NCBI GenBank assembly: GCA_023055505.1
Contig: JALIRH010000002.1
Coordinates: forward strand, 3,581,001 to 3,645,000
DNA: 64,000 bases
Source of the DNA: Callipepla californica brunnescens
Taxonomy: Eukaryota; Chordata; Aves; Galliformes; Odontophoridae
Direction of reading: 5' to 3'
Shown here piece after piece: positions 1-11,451 of the stretch. The stretch's first letter is position 1; every line of letters begins with the position of its first letter. Position numbers and translations under genes: made by a program. The notes below the pieces were generated by a model. The model was not told the DNA's origin, searched no databases, and was given only the letters and a program-made list of their open reading frames with translations.

Positions 1-49
1 TCCAGGATTTTCCATTGCTTAATCTTAGCAAACAATGAGGTAGATGACC

Positions 50-165
50 TGAGTAAGGTCAGGCTGGACTCTGAGTAACCTGATCTAACTGTAGGTGTCC
101 CTGTTTGTTCAAAGAAGTTGGTCTGGTCTTTAAGGTTCCTTCCAACTCGCAACGATTATACGATG
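50..165 (+). mobile_element. CR1 LINE, 3' tail fragment
   Basis: Short 3' end of a CR1 non-LTR retrotransposon in sense orientation. It shows the usual order of CR1 tail words: a 'ggctgga' segment, 'gagtaacctgatct', 'aggtgtccctg', 'tctttaaggttccttccaac', then a decayed ATTATACGATG-type terminal repeat. Only the untranslated tail and perhaps the last codons remain, as expected for 5'-truncated insertions. Many substitutions suggest an old copy. Confidence 0.85.
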
Positions 166-2849
166 CTTTGTACCATGGGATGTGAAGACTCATTTCTCTG
201 AACTGCTGAAAGGATGCAGAGTCTGCCCAGTCTGTGGCACTGCCCTGTCTGGGCCAGTAATATTACTGTAGGAGATATTTTCTGAAGAAAAGGCCTCTTT
301 TTGCTGTTGTTTGACCTAATGCTGGGAAAACCATCCATGTAAGGCCTGTGTCTCAGTACCCCTGTAGTGAGAACTGGATTAATACCTGCAGCTCCAGTCT
401 AAGCGGTCAGATCTGTAATGACATTTTTCCTATTATCTTGGTTTGTATTCTGAGTGACAAGGGGATATTTGTCTATCCAGGTGATTTGTGTTGTCTTTCT
501 AAGCATGGAATCAAACATGTTTCATGTAGCATTGCTTCCCAGGTCCCTTGGTACTGCTAACTGGAAATTCGACAAGTGTCAGGAAACCCACATACACAGG
601 TTAGCTTCCTTAGGATAGGTTTAATTGTACAGTAATTAAGCTTTTCACCAGATCCATATGCAAAACTGTAGAAATCAAAATGTCTCAAATAAGTATGCCC
701 AGTGCTGCCTGAGAGCTGCAGGCCAAGGCTGGGGCTGCCTTGTGCCATACACAGCCGGTTCCAGCAGCCCCACTGCAGGGCACAGGGCAATGAGAAAACA
801 GATTTCAGCACAGCACGGCGCAAAGAGGTGGCTCCGAGTGAGAGAGAAATAGCAGAAGGGCTTCAGGCTCAAGGAAGAGGAAGGGCAGGAGGGACTGAAG
901 GCACACAGAAGGGCTTGTGATGCCCCTACATTTATCTTGGCCCAAAGGTTTTTCCTCCTATTCTCTCTACCTGTTGTGGAGAGGAGGGGCAGTGAGACGG
1001 GCTCAGCTAGCTGGTCAGGATGTGAACCCATCACAGCGTGTTATTTCTGTTTCTGGATATTCTCCTTCAGTTTTTGCCCTTCCGAGAGACTGTACCGCAG
1101 TCCATGTATTTCTTTGGAGCTGGTAATGCTCAGCTATCTCTGCAGAAGCGTTAGACACCAGACACAGGTGGAAAGTATGCCAGCATGATGCATGATAAGG
1201 AATGAAAATGAGACAGTTCAGGACTGTTTACTTGTGAGAAATTGTTTTGGCTTCCTAGCTGTCACAGCACATATTTTTGGTGCAGGAAGTCCATTCAGAA
1301 AGCTGTGCATAATTCAGCCCAGTAAAAATGCAAAGAGCCAGACCAGGCACATACGTGTCTGATAGGGGTGGCAGCTTGTGAAAGAGCTGAGAGATGGTAA
1401 TCTGGAAGCTGTTCTTCAAAAGGCAAAGTGGCACTGAGTAAAGTTTTTCTGTTACTTTCAGGGAGAGAAAAAAATCAATGATGTTCAGGTCAAAACTTTT
1501 CAGGTGTCCTTCTGTTATTGTCATAAACTGTTTCTAAAACTATGTTTTGTGTGAGATTGCAGCTCTGAAGTACTATGTGACATTGTTCTTAATCTTTCAC
1601 TTCTGAACAATCTTTTGTACTGTTCTGTTGCTGGCAGTTTGGTACTAATCCATATTACCTAATACATGCAGAGATAACTGATGGTATTTACTCCCATCCT
1701 TTACCTGGAGCTTCACTCTGTAGAGTTCTTCATTTACCATATACCGTGCCATAATAATCAGTGAACCTTTAAGCAAATTAAGTTGGATAGCTCTATGATA
1801 TTAACTCACTACATAGCCACTGCATGTCTAAATTTAAAGATGAAGGGACCAAAGCGGTGCAGAAGTCCAGAGGTTTCATTTAACTGAGGAGCTGAGATAA
1901 TGTCAAGGAAACAGGAGATGTAAGTGCACGTCCAAATATTTTCAGTGCTGAAGTGGAATTGCTCTCAGCATTTCTCTAGAAATTAAATCTGAGTACATAG
2001 TATCTGGCAATTAATAGCAAATCAGACCTGTTTGCGTATGTGGTGATTAGACAGTCTTTAATTGTCATTACTTCATATTCTGATGGCAAGCTGAGTTTAT
2101 TAAAGTTGGTAAGCTCTGAAATAAATACAAGTAAATATTTTGTTTTGTAAAATTTTACTTGTATGTAATAGCACCTAGGTGAAAAGTCGTCTGGGATTCT
2201 TTGTATTTTGAAATAGGGATTAGAATGAATCTGAGTCATGTTGCTATTCATTAAGCAGTTCTCTCCTGCTCTGTCATAAATAATAAATGGTATGATGGGA
2301 AGACTCATCACCTGTTAGTGAAATTTGACTATCAGCAAGTAAGTCAACAGATACAAATAAAAAGCAAGCTAATGTCACCATGAAATATCATTAAAACTTT
2401 CTAAAGCTGTATCATAAACACCAGGATTGAATACCATCCTCTGCCTAAGAAAGTTAGAATGATTAAGATCTATCCCTTGAGTGGTTTCTAGATTTTCCTT
2501 TTTCCCATGCAAATTACCTGTTATTGACAAGAATATGGAATATTTAGTATTGTGGGCTTACGTGTAAAATCGAGTGATTTTCAGATTGTCAGGTGCTTGT
2601 TCTCTGTCCTCCCTGTGATGTCAGAAATAGCTGTGTCATTTTTTCTTTCAGTGCCTCATAGTAGGTAATCTTCCCTTCAACCCCTGTTGGCAGAGAATCT
2701 TCCTTGTGGAAGGTTGAGGCCTTATAAATAGATGCACCTTGTTACCACCACCACCCCCCAGCAACCCAAGCCCAACACTACCTGCAATATCTACCCCATT
2801 TGTGCAGTTGAGTATCTTAGAACTTGAGAACTTTTATGGGATAATGGGC
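166..2849. other. Single-copy DNA, no gene recognised
   Basis: No repeat family or convincing exon was found. A GC-richer patch at about 690-960 carries overlapping open frames on both strands, which is what GC-rich non-coding DNA gives. A minus-strand frame at 1976-2311 is open for 111 codons but has AT-driven composition and no clear splice context. Confidence 0.5.
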
Positions 2850-2942
2850 CTACCTGGTCTGGGGAGCCTGCTTTGGCAGGGGGATTGGACTAGGTGACCT
2901 CTGGAGGTCCCTTCCAACCCCTACAATTCTGTGATTCTGTGG
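2850..2942 (+). mobile_element. CR1 LINE, 3' tail fragment
   Basis: Sense CR1 tail with 'gcctgctttggcaggggg', 'ttggactaggtgacctctgg', 'aggtcccttccaacccc' and the terminal 'attctgtgattctgtg' repeat. It is less diverged than the copy at the left edge and belongs to the 'tttggcagggg' type of tail. Its 3' end is intact and its 5' end is truncated. Confidence 0.93.
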
Positions 2943-4123
2943 TTTTTAGAAGATAGTATTCAAAGTAAAAATGCACCATCCTTTCTTTTTCAGTGTTCTG
3001 TGTGCAGAGGTCTCTTACTGAAGACAAATCATGTTTGTTGCTTTGTGTATTTCCAGGACGTGTAGATTAAAATAACGTAGGTTCTGTTGGATGCCTGAAA
3101 ACACCTACTACACTTGAAAATTTATATTTTACCCACTAATTGTTGGAAAATATGAGCCCTTGATTGGTATGCAATTAGAAGTGTAACATTCTGTTAAACA
3201 TATCACACAGCATATGGCATGTTAGTAGCAAATCCTCTAATTTAAAATGAAAAAGTATGTAGTTCTGCATATTACAAATTTTTGCTGGGGATAAAAGTTT
3301 GCTATTTGCCTAAATATCATGGGGAAAATGCATTCTTAGTTATTTTAGTGATCTGAATTCAGTTTGTTGTATAAAATCTATGTTTTCTAGCAAGTAACAA
3401 AAGAGGAAAATCTGGAGTGTATTTAAATCTGAACTTAGTTACAACTAACCTATTCTATGCCTTTTATTAAAAAATAAATATATTCAGAATTACCTTACTG
3501 TATGTACTTTAGTGCAAACAGGTTAGAAATGCTTAAGCAAAAACAAATTTGCACAATCAGAGAAATAAAAAGTCAAAGGACAAGGGATAAAATTCATTGG
3601 AATCAATGAGCCATTCAGTGGTGCTCCGTTGTACCAATTGAAGTCATAGAATATGTCTACAGAATCACAAATAAATCTCACTGGACTGAAGGCCTGTTAA
3701 GTACACTGTTTTTTCAGCATTTTTTACCTTTTTTTTGGTGTTGTTTTTTGAGGCACTTTGGAGTCACATTTTCACAGATACGTGAAAGCCCTGCAAGAAT
3801 TAACCTATTGATATTGGCTAAAGCATTCCTTGTGTGGCTCCAGGTCTGATGAGCACTTATCAGATGTACTTGTTCATTTATAAGGCTAATAGCAAACAAC
3901 ACTAAACACAGGCACGGTTCACTGAAAGATAGCTTGGTAGACCAGGTTAATTGGAATCAAGTAAAGAGCATCCACATTTACTTCCACGGTGATAGTGCAG
4001 GATTACTGTGTTTTCAGGTTTATCGATCTTGTAGGGGATTACATTTCATTGACTGACTGCTTATACAAACTGATTTTTAGAACAAATCTTTGGAATTGAA
4101 AAGATCTTCGGATTCTTCAAAAA
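2943..4123. other. AT-rich single-copy DNA
   Basis: No gene or repeat recognised. A 62-codon minus-strand frame at 3714-3902 has no supporting splice signals and a lysine-rich end produced by a T-rich tract. Confidence 0.5.
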
Positions 4124-5690
4124 TCATAGAATGGCGTAAGTTGTAAGGGACCTTAAAATCACCTAGTTTCAACCCCCTTCTGTGGGTCACCCACTAGATC
4201 AGGTTGCCATCAGGGCCCCATCCAACCTGGCCTTGAACACCTCCAGAAATGGGGTATCCACTAATTTAATGGGCAGCGTGTTCCAGTGCCTTACCACCCT
4301 CTGAGCAAAAACTTTCTTCCCAACATCTAACCTAAATCTCCCCTTTTTTAGTTTAAAATCATTCTCTCTTGTCTTCATTGCTGGGGAGCTGGACTGGATG
4401 ACCTTTAACAGTCCCTTACAACTCAAATGATTCTGTGATTCTTTGATTCTGTCACTGTCTACCCACGTAAAAAGTTGTTTTCCCTCCTGTTTATAAGCCT
4501 TCTTGAAAGGCTGCAGTGAGGTCTTCCTGGAGTCTTCCCTTCTGCAAGCTGAAGAAGCACATCTCCCTCAACGTTTCTTCGTAGGAGAGATGTTCCAGCC
4601 CTCTGATCATCTTTGTGATCTTCTTTGGACGTGCTCCAGCAGCTCGTTATCTGTGGCTTCAGGCTTGGATGCTGTTCTCCAGGTGTAGCCTCATAAGGGA
4701 AGAACAGAGGGGACAATCACCTTTCCACTGCTGCCACCTCTCTGTTGATGCAGCCCACAGCACTGTTAGCCTTCTAGACTGCAAGTGCATGCTATTGGCT
4801 CATGTCCTGCTTTTCATCCACCAGAATTCTCTGCAGGGATGCTCTCAATGAATTCATTTCCCAGTCTGTGCATGTATCTGGGATTACCCCAAGCCATTGG
4901 CCTAGTTGAACCTTATTGTGTTCACATGGGCCCACTTTTCAAGCTCGTCCATGTTCCTCTGGATGTTATCCCTTCCTTCAATTGCGTCAACTCAGCTTGT
5001 TGTTGACTGCAGTCTTCCTGATGATGTACTCCATCCCACTGTATGTCACTGATAAAAGATGTTAAAAAGCATGTGATCTGCCATTGGTGAAGCTGGGCTG
5101 TCTGTCACAGATGTGTTCCATAACATCTCTGCCAGGAGGATCCATTTCATGATCTTCCCAGGCAGAGATGTGTGGCTTATTGACCTGTATTTCCCTGGGT
5201 CTTCCTTTCTCCCTTTCTCAAATATGGGAATCGTATTTCCCTTTTTCCAGTCATCAGCGACTTCACCTGACAGCCATGACTTTTTGAATGTGATGGAGAG
5301 TAGCTCAGCAGCCTCATCAGCCAGTTCCTTCCTGAGTGCAGGGGACATGGGAGATGTGGGCCTACTGTGAGGATTGAGGCACTGAAACCTCAGCCTTCTC
5401 CATGCCTGTTGTAGCCAGTTCTCCCTTTTCATTTATCAGAGGGTGCAATCTCTTTGCCCTTTTTCTTCTGACCAGTGTACTTGTAGAACCCTTTCTCGTT
5501 GTTTTTCACATCTCTCTCTCCAAGTTCAGTTCCATCCATGCCTTTACTCTCCTGATCCCATCTCTGCTCATTTGAATGGCATCCCTCTATTCTTCCCAGG
5601 CCACACCTGTACATTTCCTTCTTTTCTCAGTTTGACCAACAGGTTCTTGCTCAGCCATGTTGGTTTCCTGCATCACTGCTTTTGTTAACA
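4124..5690 (-). mobile_element. CR1 LINE, long 5'-truncated copy with ORF2 remnants
   Basis: Antisense CR1 whose 3' end lies at 4124 ('tcatagaatgg', the reverse of the terminal repeat). Reading the minus strand, 5046-5432 encodes decayed reverse transcriptase with recognisable pieces (ADDWKKGNTIPIFEKGRKED, then a PGKIM-like motif), and 4199-4426 encodes the ORF2 C-terminus (VVRHWNTLP, FLEVFKARLDGAL). Internal stops and frameshifts make it non-functional. The copy is interrupted by a nested CR1 tail at 4374-4448. Near 5065-5080 it lacks a block: the segment ending in 'gatgttaaa' jumps directly to 'ggtgaagctgggctgtctgtcac', which in CR1 lies some hundreds of bases further on. The 5' end fades near 5690. 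Confidence 0.95.
4374..4448 (+). mobile_element. CR1 tail nested inside an opposite-strand CR1
   Basis: About 75 bp of sense CR1 tail ('ggagctggactggatgacct', 'cagtcccttacaactca', 'attctgtgattctttgatt') sits between two parts of the antisense CR1 that should be joined ('attctctcttgtc' and 'ctgtcactgtctaccc'). It therefore inserted after the host copy. No target-site duplication longer than a few bases is evident, which fits CR1. Confidence 0.85.
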
Positions 5691-7981
5691 GGATATTTGA
5701 TAAGCGTGATATGTCCAAGAAGTGCAAGTAGTAAATTGTTTAATGTCCCAAGGAATGTTTACCTTCTTCCTCAGAATATCTGTCTTGCTAGTCAGTCTTC
5801 CACTGCTAACACTGGGATAACTCATCAGTTAACAAATGTGCTGTTTTTCTCCTTTATTTCATGTTCTTTCCCATGGCACAGCATTTTTGAGACATTAGTT
5901 TGATGGCACTGTGCCTCAGAGTAACTTCTACACGCTGTCTGTATTAAGTGTTTATCCCAGTGCTGTAAGTAGGATTCGCATTCTGCTTGCCTTGTCCCTT
6001 CACCACTCTCCTCCTTCAGCCCCTGAGCATGACTTAGCACAGAGTAGCTGAATGCTGCTGAGCTTTGTGAGAATTTGTGGCCCCATCTTAAACTGGGCAG
6101 GAAAGAAAATCATTCTGCTCCAGCAGATAAACCGGTCATTTGTTATGCTCAAATACTGACAATGGTTTTGTTACGACTTTGTACTTCATTTTGACATTGT
6201 GTTATTCAGTCAATTTGGCATTGAACTGGGGAAAATGAGAATACTGGGAAGCAGATTCCTCAAAATACTAGTTTTATGTCACAGACAAGTCTCCAAAATG
6301 TTGCACGGGGAAGAGAAAGTTCTTTTTCTTTTGGCTTTGCTGACCAAATGACACAATTACTATGGAAATCTTAAATCTAGTATGTTTAAAATCAGTCTGT
6401 GCTACGAAGCCTGAGGTTCGGTATCAGTCGTTCCTGTTGTGTGTATTAGCCACTGATCCTTTTAATGAAGTGCTTTTAGCATTGGAGGGATTCTATTTAT
6501 AGTAAAACCATTAGAGCATAAAGCTCCTCATTGCTATTCTGCAGCATGTAGCTGTAATGTTTGTCAGTGGAGGAAAGATATTTTTAGCTGCAGCATTCAA
6601 AACCGAGGCTGAAAGGTCAAGAATCCTCGCGGGGATATGTTCTGCTACATCAGTGCTATCACACAGCTGCTGTTTACTCTCTTATCGTTCTTCAGTAATA
6701 AGAAGATTTCTTCATTGTGGCACGAAAGGTATAAAGCATCGAAAGCATTTTGTGCATGAAGTGAATACTCAGGAAAGGACGATGTATCCAATCACATTAA
6801 ATGTTCTGCTTCTCCTTAAGTGAATGATTTTATTTTCCCATAGACAATCTTAATACCTATTCATCAAGAGATTCATTCTGTGAAAGTTTTTTTTTTTTAT
6901 GAAAGGGGATAAGACCAAGTGAAAGCAAAAGGCAATCTTCTGAAATAGCAAAGAGTTTTAACTACGTGGTACTCGGCCTGACATCTACACCATTCATTTT
7001 CATAGCAACGTGCTACATGAGCAGAAGACGTAATATCAAGGTGTAATTTGCCAAAGAAAAGGAGTCTGGAGATTCCTATTGATAATTTAAGGAACAGAAT
7101 TGTGGGTGGGGGTGATTTTATCTGCTACAGGACAGCTCATGGCTCACCAGATAGGTACTCAGCAGGCACAAAGAGATTATGTGGTCCTATTGAAAGAGGG
7201 TGTGAAAGATGATCAGTGAAAGGGAGATGGGAGAAGAAAGGAGGGGAGAGATGGGATAATTACAGGAATATAAGGCTGCATATATTAGCTGAATGTACAA
7301 TGTGGAAGGTTCAGAGGGTTTTCTAACATCTTCATATAAAAACTGGGGAAAAAATTAATTGCCACATTGAGAAAATTAGGGCTGGATGATCAAAGAGAGG
7401 CAGAGAAGAAATGGCCTGTTGACAGATGGCTTATAAAAATGGAAAGATTTTTCAGATGATATGAGTGGAGGTTTTTCTTTTTTTTTTTTTGCTGCTTGAG
7501 ACACAGGCAGTGTCATATTTTAATAATAATAAGCTGTTAAGTAACCCTTTTTATTCAGAAAACATTATGTATAAGAAACGTATGAGTAAAATAATACAAT
7601 AGGTACATTTTCTTCTCAGGGAATAATAGAATTAATTGTGCTTTTCCTCTAGGAATTTCTTCTAGGCCTTGCTGCTGGAGGTTATCTTGTGACATGTAGA
7701 GTCCATTTTATCACACCTTTTAAAACAGGTTCTTTCATATCAGGAAATTGGTTTAATTTAAAACTCTTTCTGTGTGCCCCAGGGGGTTTTTGATACCATT
7801 CTTCTGTGCCTTCTGTATGGGTAGAGTTGAGTTAGTCCATGTGGTTATAGCTGTTTCAGCACAGACTGAGCACGTGTTAATAGGTAGCTCCCATTCCCAG
7901 GATCTCATAGCATAAATAAACCAATAATTGAAGGATTGTCAAAAAGAAAAGGAGAAATTGAAAATGTCTCAATTCTACAGT

Positions 7982-8005
7982 TGTTTTTCTTTTTTTTTTT
8001 TTTTT
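7982..8005. repeat. Poly-T tract
   Basis: A run of T broken once near the start. It could be a decayed poly-A tail in antisense, but no SINE or retrogene body is recognisable beside it. Confidence 0.9.
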
Positions 8006-8690
8006 ATTTCCCTCTTGTAATTGAATGAGATTAAGGTAAATGGGCATTGGCTGAAGGGAGAGACAGATGAAGGAAGCATATGACTTTATGTAAAGACTTA
8101 TGCAGCATTAATGACTCACTCCTGCCCAAACACAGGGATGTTCCTTGGGCCTGTTATCTCCTCCTCTCTCACTCTTGTGTGTAAGAAGCTCATATATATG
8201 TTTCTGCCTCTGTCACCCACTTCGTGTTAAGGTGGCTCCATTCAGCTCACTAAAAAGGGATAAAACAAAGCCATGGAGAAAAAGGAATTTGCTTTGGATA
8301 TATATATATTTTAACGACCAAATTAGCAGGCTGAATCAGTATGCCTTCTAACATGGCTGGTGAGGACCCAGAAGGCCAAGTAGTCAAAAAGAGGGCATTA
8401 CCTGGTGCTTAATGCTCACCTGGGAGGAGGTTGGGTATAGGAATACAAGACAGGCAGTTATGGGTATGATTGCATGTGAGGTGCACCAGAAAGAGCCATC
8501 TGTGCACTGAGCCCCCTGGATTCCCCATACTGAAGTATTTGCTGGATCTCGGTCTGAGGCATGATTATCTGAGCACAGAATTGCTGCTTTATCTTGCAGA
8601 TCTCAGAGGAAAAATAGCACTACAGAGAGAAATATTTAGAATAGCATGTATTTGGGATGGAAGACTTTATCCTTAGTTCTTGACTTTGTT

Positions 8691-8750
8691 ATGTATGTAT
8701 GTATATATATATATATAGATATATATAGATATATATATACACATACACAC
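8691..8750. repeat. (TATG/TA/GATA)n microsatellite
   Basis: Compound simple repeat: three ATGT units, then TA dinucleotides broken by 'gatatatata' units, then CA-rich sequence. Length polymorphism is likely. Confidence 0.95.
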
Positions 8751-9279
8751 TTTCTTAAGAAAGGTGAAACTTTACACACATCAGTGACAGATTTAAGATA
8801 CTGCAAGAACTGGAAATTTATGGCATTTTGGTGGTAGCACAGAGAAAAGAATTCAGGATTTTCTTTGTTTCTATAACTGCAGAAGTAATTAACAGAAAAA
8901 ATCAGATAAAATCACAACCTGTGATTGTAAGCACAAATTAAGAATGTAATTGTTTATATCTATTGTTGCCTACAGAGATAGCCATGGTGTACATGGAAAA
9001 AAAAGGCAAGATCACAGTCTGATAAGAGTGATCTTTAAATTGAGTCTTGATATTTTGTATGCAAATGCATTTGATGTTAACCATAAAGTTATTGTAGAAA
9101 TCCTGATGTATATTGTCGTTTTCTTCAACTTCCTCGCTTAATTTTGTGCTCCTGTGAAATTCTTGTGTATCTTTGCTGTTTGTGCTATGTTCTGTCCTGC
9201 CTTTTGAAACTGCTTAATTCTTATTCAAGCTCAGATCAGCTGCAATTCCTTTAATGGTGGTGTCTTTGTTGCAGTTTTG

Positions 9280-9309
9280 TCTTTTTTTTTTCTTTTTTCT
9301 TTTTTTTTG
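9280..9309. repeat. T-rich low-complexity tract
   Basis: Thirty bases of almost pure T with two C interruptions. Confidence 0.9.
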
Positions 9310-9508
9310 GAGTTGCTTTTTTTACAGTTAGCTGTTTACTTACTGCCTAACTTGCTTTATTAGGTAAGCATTCATGGGAGATGGAAGTGTGCATTTGCTT
9401 TTATCTGATGGAGAGTTTTGTTACGAAAAGCAAAGTCAGCTTTTTGGATACCTAATGGGCTACTTCTGTCACAGAGTTTCTGTTTCATGTAGAAGGTATA
9501 TACGATAG

Positions 9509-9567
9509 TTGATGGTTGAACTAGGTGATTCTTAGTGGTCTTTTCCAGGCTTAATGATTCTCTGATA
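9509..9567 (+). mobile_element. CR1 LINE, 3' tail fragment
   Basis: Short sense CR1 tail: 'ttgatggttgaactaggtga', 'ttagtggtcttttccaggct', 'taatgattctctgatac'. Matches the 'gatggttggactaggtgat' type of CR1 end. Severely 5' truncated. Confidence 0.88.
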
Positions 9568-10441
9568 CATATATATACCCAGTGAAGTCAAGAGCTAAGC
9601 TGAAAATCAGTTGTGCGTTGGCATGAAGTTGCAGACCTCTACATTTTACTGTACTGACATTCAGCTTGGCTGTAAATTGGTGAAATTCAGAGCTAATCAG
9701 TTCCTAAAACTCTTTATTTCCACTAAATTCCTCCCTAAATCACTTCAGTGGGCAGAGATGGTTTAAAAATAATTGCAGAGTGGACATGCAGACCTTTACT
9801 GTCATCCCTTCAGTGAGCGTGCAGTAATTGACAGTTGCCATTTACTAGTTTCATATTTTCACTTTAAATATATAATTTCTTTGAGAGAGTGGAAATGTCA
9901 AAGCCGTGTCTGTAGGGAAGACAAAAATACCTGCCTGCAATTACTGTTCATTGAAAATGTGCGTTGTGAGAGAGGTTTTACCTGCTCTCCTTCCTGCGGT
10001 ATCTGAGTTGTGTACCCTTTCCTTGACTTGTTTCCTAAGCAAGCGGAATTGTGCCTTCATACTCTCCTGTGTTTTGAGATTTATTGCATGATTGCCTCTA
10101 ATTTGAAACCTGGCAAATTTTATAAAATATGAAAATGTGACAGATAAATGAGTTCTGACCTCATTCACCTCTGCTGCCTTTTGTAGAGATGCACAATTGA
10201 TGGCCTTGCAAATCCTTTCACTGCTCGTCACAAAATATATTCACCTCTTGGTTACTGTATAAAAGGATAACAATTCCTAAAGTTTCAGTTTAGGAATCGC
10301 AGTTTAAATCTCCTTTCCACAACTGAAATATCAAGGGTAGTTATTAGAGAAAGACTGAGTTGCTCTGAGAGATGCGTGGAGACTTCTGCAGAGCTGTGTG
10401 GACATCAGAGCATCTCATCATTTTAACTGCATCTTTTCCAG

Positions 10442-10597
10442 CTGCTGCAGAGCAGTATCTGGAGAGTTCAGGTTATCTACTGGAGCTAATCCGTGCCTTC
10501 AGTTTATTGCACATACAGAGCCCATGCTGCAGATCCAGTTCAATTTAGCTGAAGTACTAGGTCTCCGCATTTCACCTGAAGCAGTAGCTGTTCCATG
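10442..10597 (+). CDS. Possible internal exon (unidentified)
   Basis: Exon-shaped block. It is preceded by a pyrimidine-rich acceptor ('gcatcttttccag') and followed by an ATG|GTAGGT donor. The 156 bp between them are open in one frame and symmetric (both boundaries phase 2), reading CCRAVSGEFRLSTGANP near the start and LAEVLGLRISPEAVAVP at the end. No domain or family is recognised. Blocks of this size with chance splice sites are expected in 64 kb, so this is weak evidence for a gene. Confidence 0.18.
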
Positions 10598-10782
10598 GTA
10601 GGTACCAATTGTGCAAATAAAGCTTGAGGCAGTAGGGAGCATTTTAACTGCCCCATCCTTTGAATTTGCTCAATGCAAGAGTCTTGTTGTCAATGCTAAG
10701 GCTGTCTCTGTAACAGAAAGTTTAGGATGGCACTAAGTCAATCCCTTATGGTAAGTGGTTGCATATGATGTGACTGGTAAGC

Positions 10783-10832
10783 ACTGACTTGTTTTGTTGA
10801 CTGACTTGTTTTGCTACTGACTTGTTTTGTTG
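10783..10832 (+). repeat. 16-17-bp tandem repeat, three copies
   Basis: Three head-to-tail copies of an 'actgacttgttttgttg' unit; the middle copy ends in 'ct' instead of 'ttg'. A small local duplication by replication slippage is likely. Confidence 0.9.
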
Positions 10833-11009
10833 ACTGTTAAAATCCTCATGAGTCTTTCGAAGAGTCCTAAGATAGAATTTTGTTGTGTTTTCCTTCTCAC
10901 AGTTAGATTTCTTGCAAGATTTATTATCATTGTCTTAATGCATCTCTTTCTGAAAAAGGTGAAATATTTCTGGAAATGCATGTTCCTGTTGTCGATGTGT
11001 GCCCATGTA

Positions 11010-11451
11010 AGAGGGCTGCTCTGGAAGTAATGACTGCTGTTTTATCATGTTGGCTCACATCAAAGGCAGATGTTGGTGGTACAGCAGTAGAGGTTGAACC
11101 TTCCTGAAGATGTTCTCTTCCATTTATTGCTATGTGATTGATGGTGGTAGAAGGGCAGTCTGTCAAAATGGTGTCTGGCATAGAAACAAAGAGATTGAAT
11201 TCCTCCATGTGAAAAAATTGCAGCCATTGACATTCATCAGCACTTGCTTGAAGACGAAGGAGTGGATGTGAGCACAGTGAGGTGGTGGGTGGTGTGTCTC
11301 AGCAGTGGCAACAATGAATGTAGTTCACCACTGATGCAGATCTTTTTGATTGTGGCATGCAGACTCTTTTGAAGCTGAGAAGTTGCTCTATCAAATGGTG
11401 TCCTTTGTATCTGGAAGTAAGTAGGAGACATTACTTTCAAAATGACCGATG
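11010..11451 (+). mobile_element. Non-autonomous mariner, GalluHop-like, TA-flanked
   Basis: The two ends form terminal inverted repeats. The left 'gctctggaagtaatg' matches the reverse complement of the right 'cattactttcaaaatgacc', and the element is flanked by TA at 11008-11009 and 11452-11453, the Tc1/mariner target. Near 11190-11290 the plus strand keeps a mariner transposase-like N-terminal segment (FLHVKKIAAIDIHQHLLEDE, then GVDVSTVRWW) typical of the helix-turn-helix region. The catalytic DDE/D part is missing, so the 442-bp element is an internal-deletion derivative. Assignment to GalluHop rests on recalled similarity to that chicken family, not on a search. Confidence 0.85.

Larger units (their letters stand above)
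5691..9508. other. Single-copy DNA with poly-T and TA tracts
   Basis: No gene found. The stretch holds poly-T tracts near 6887, 7475 and 7982-8005, a TA/GATA-like microsatellite at 8691-8750 and a T-rich tract at 9280-9309. The block at about 6330-6830 is more complex in base composition and keeps several CpGs. It is open on the plus strand at 6557-6823, but no protein family is recognised. Confidence 0.5.
9568..11009. other. Single-copy DNA with one exon-like block
   Basis: No repeat family found apart from a short tandem repeat at 10783-10832. An exon-shaped open block at 10442-10597 is listed separately. An 8-bp perfect inverted repeat with a 7-base loop lies at 10274-10296. Confidence 0.5.

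Noticed and set aside
1976..2311. 111-codon minus-strand frame
   Set aside because: AT-driven composition, no clear acceptor or donor, no recognised domain.
11237..11440. Minus-strand frames over the mariner
   Set aside because: Antisense of the transposase remnant and the inverted repeat.
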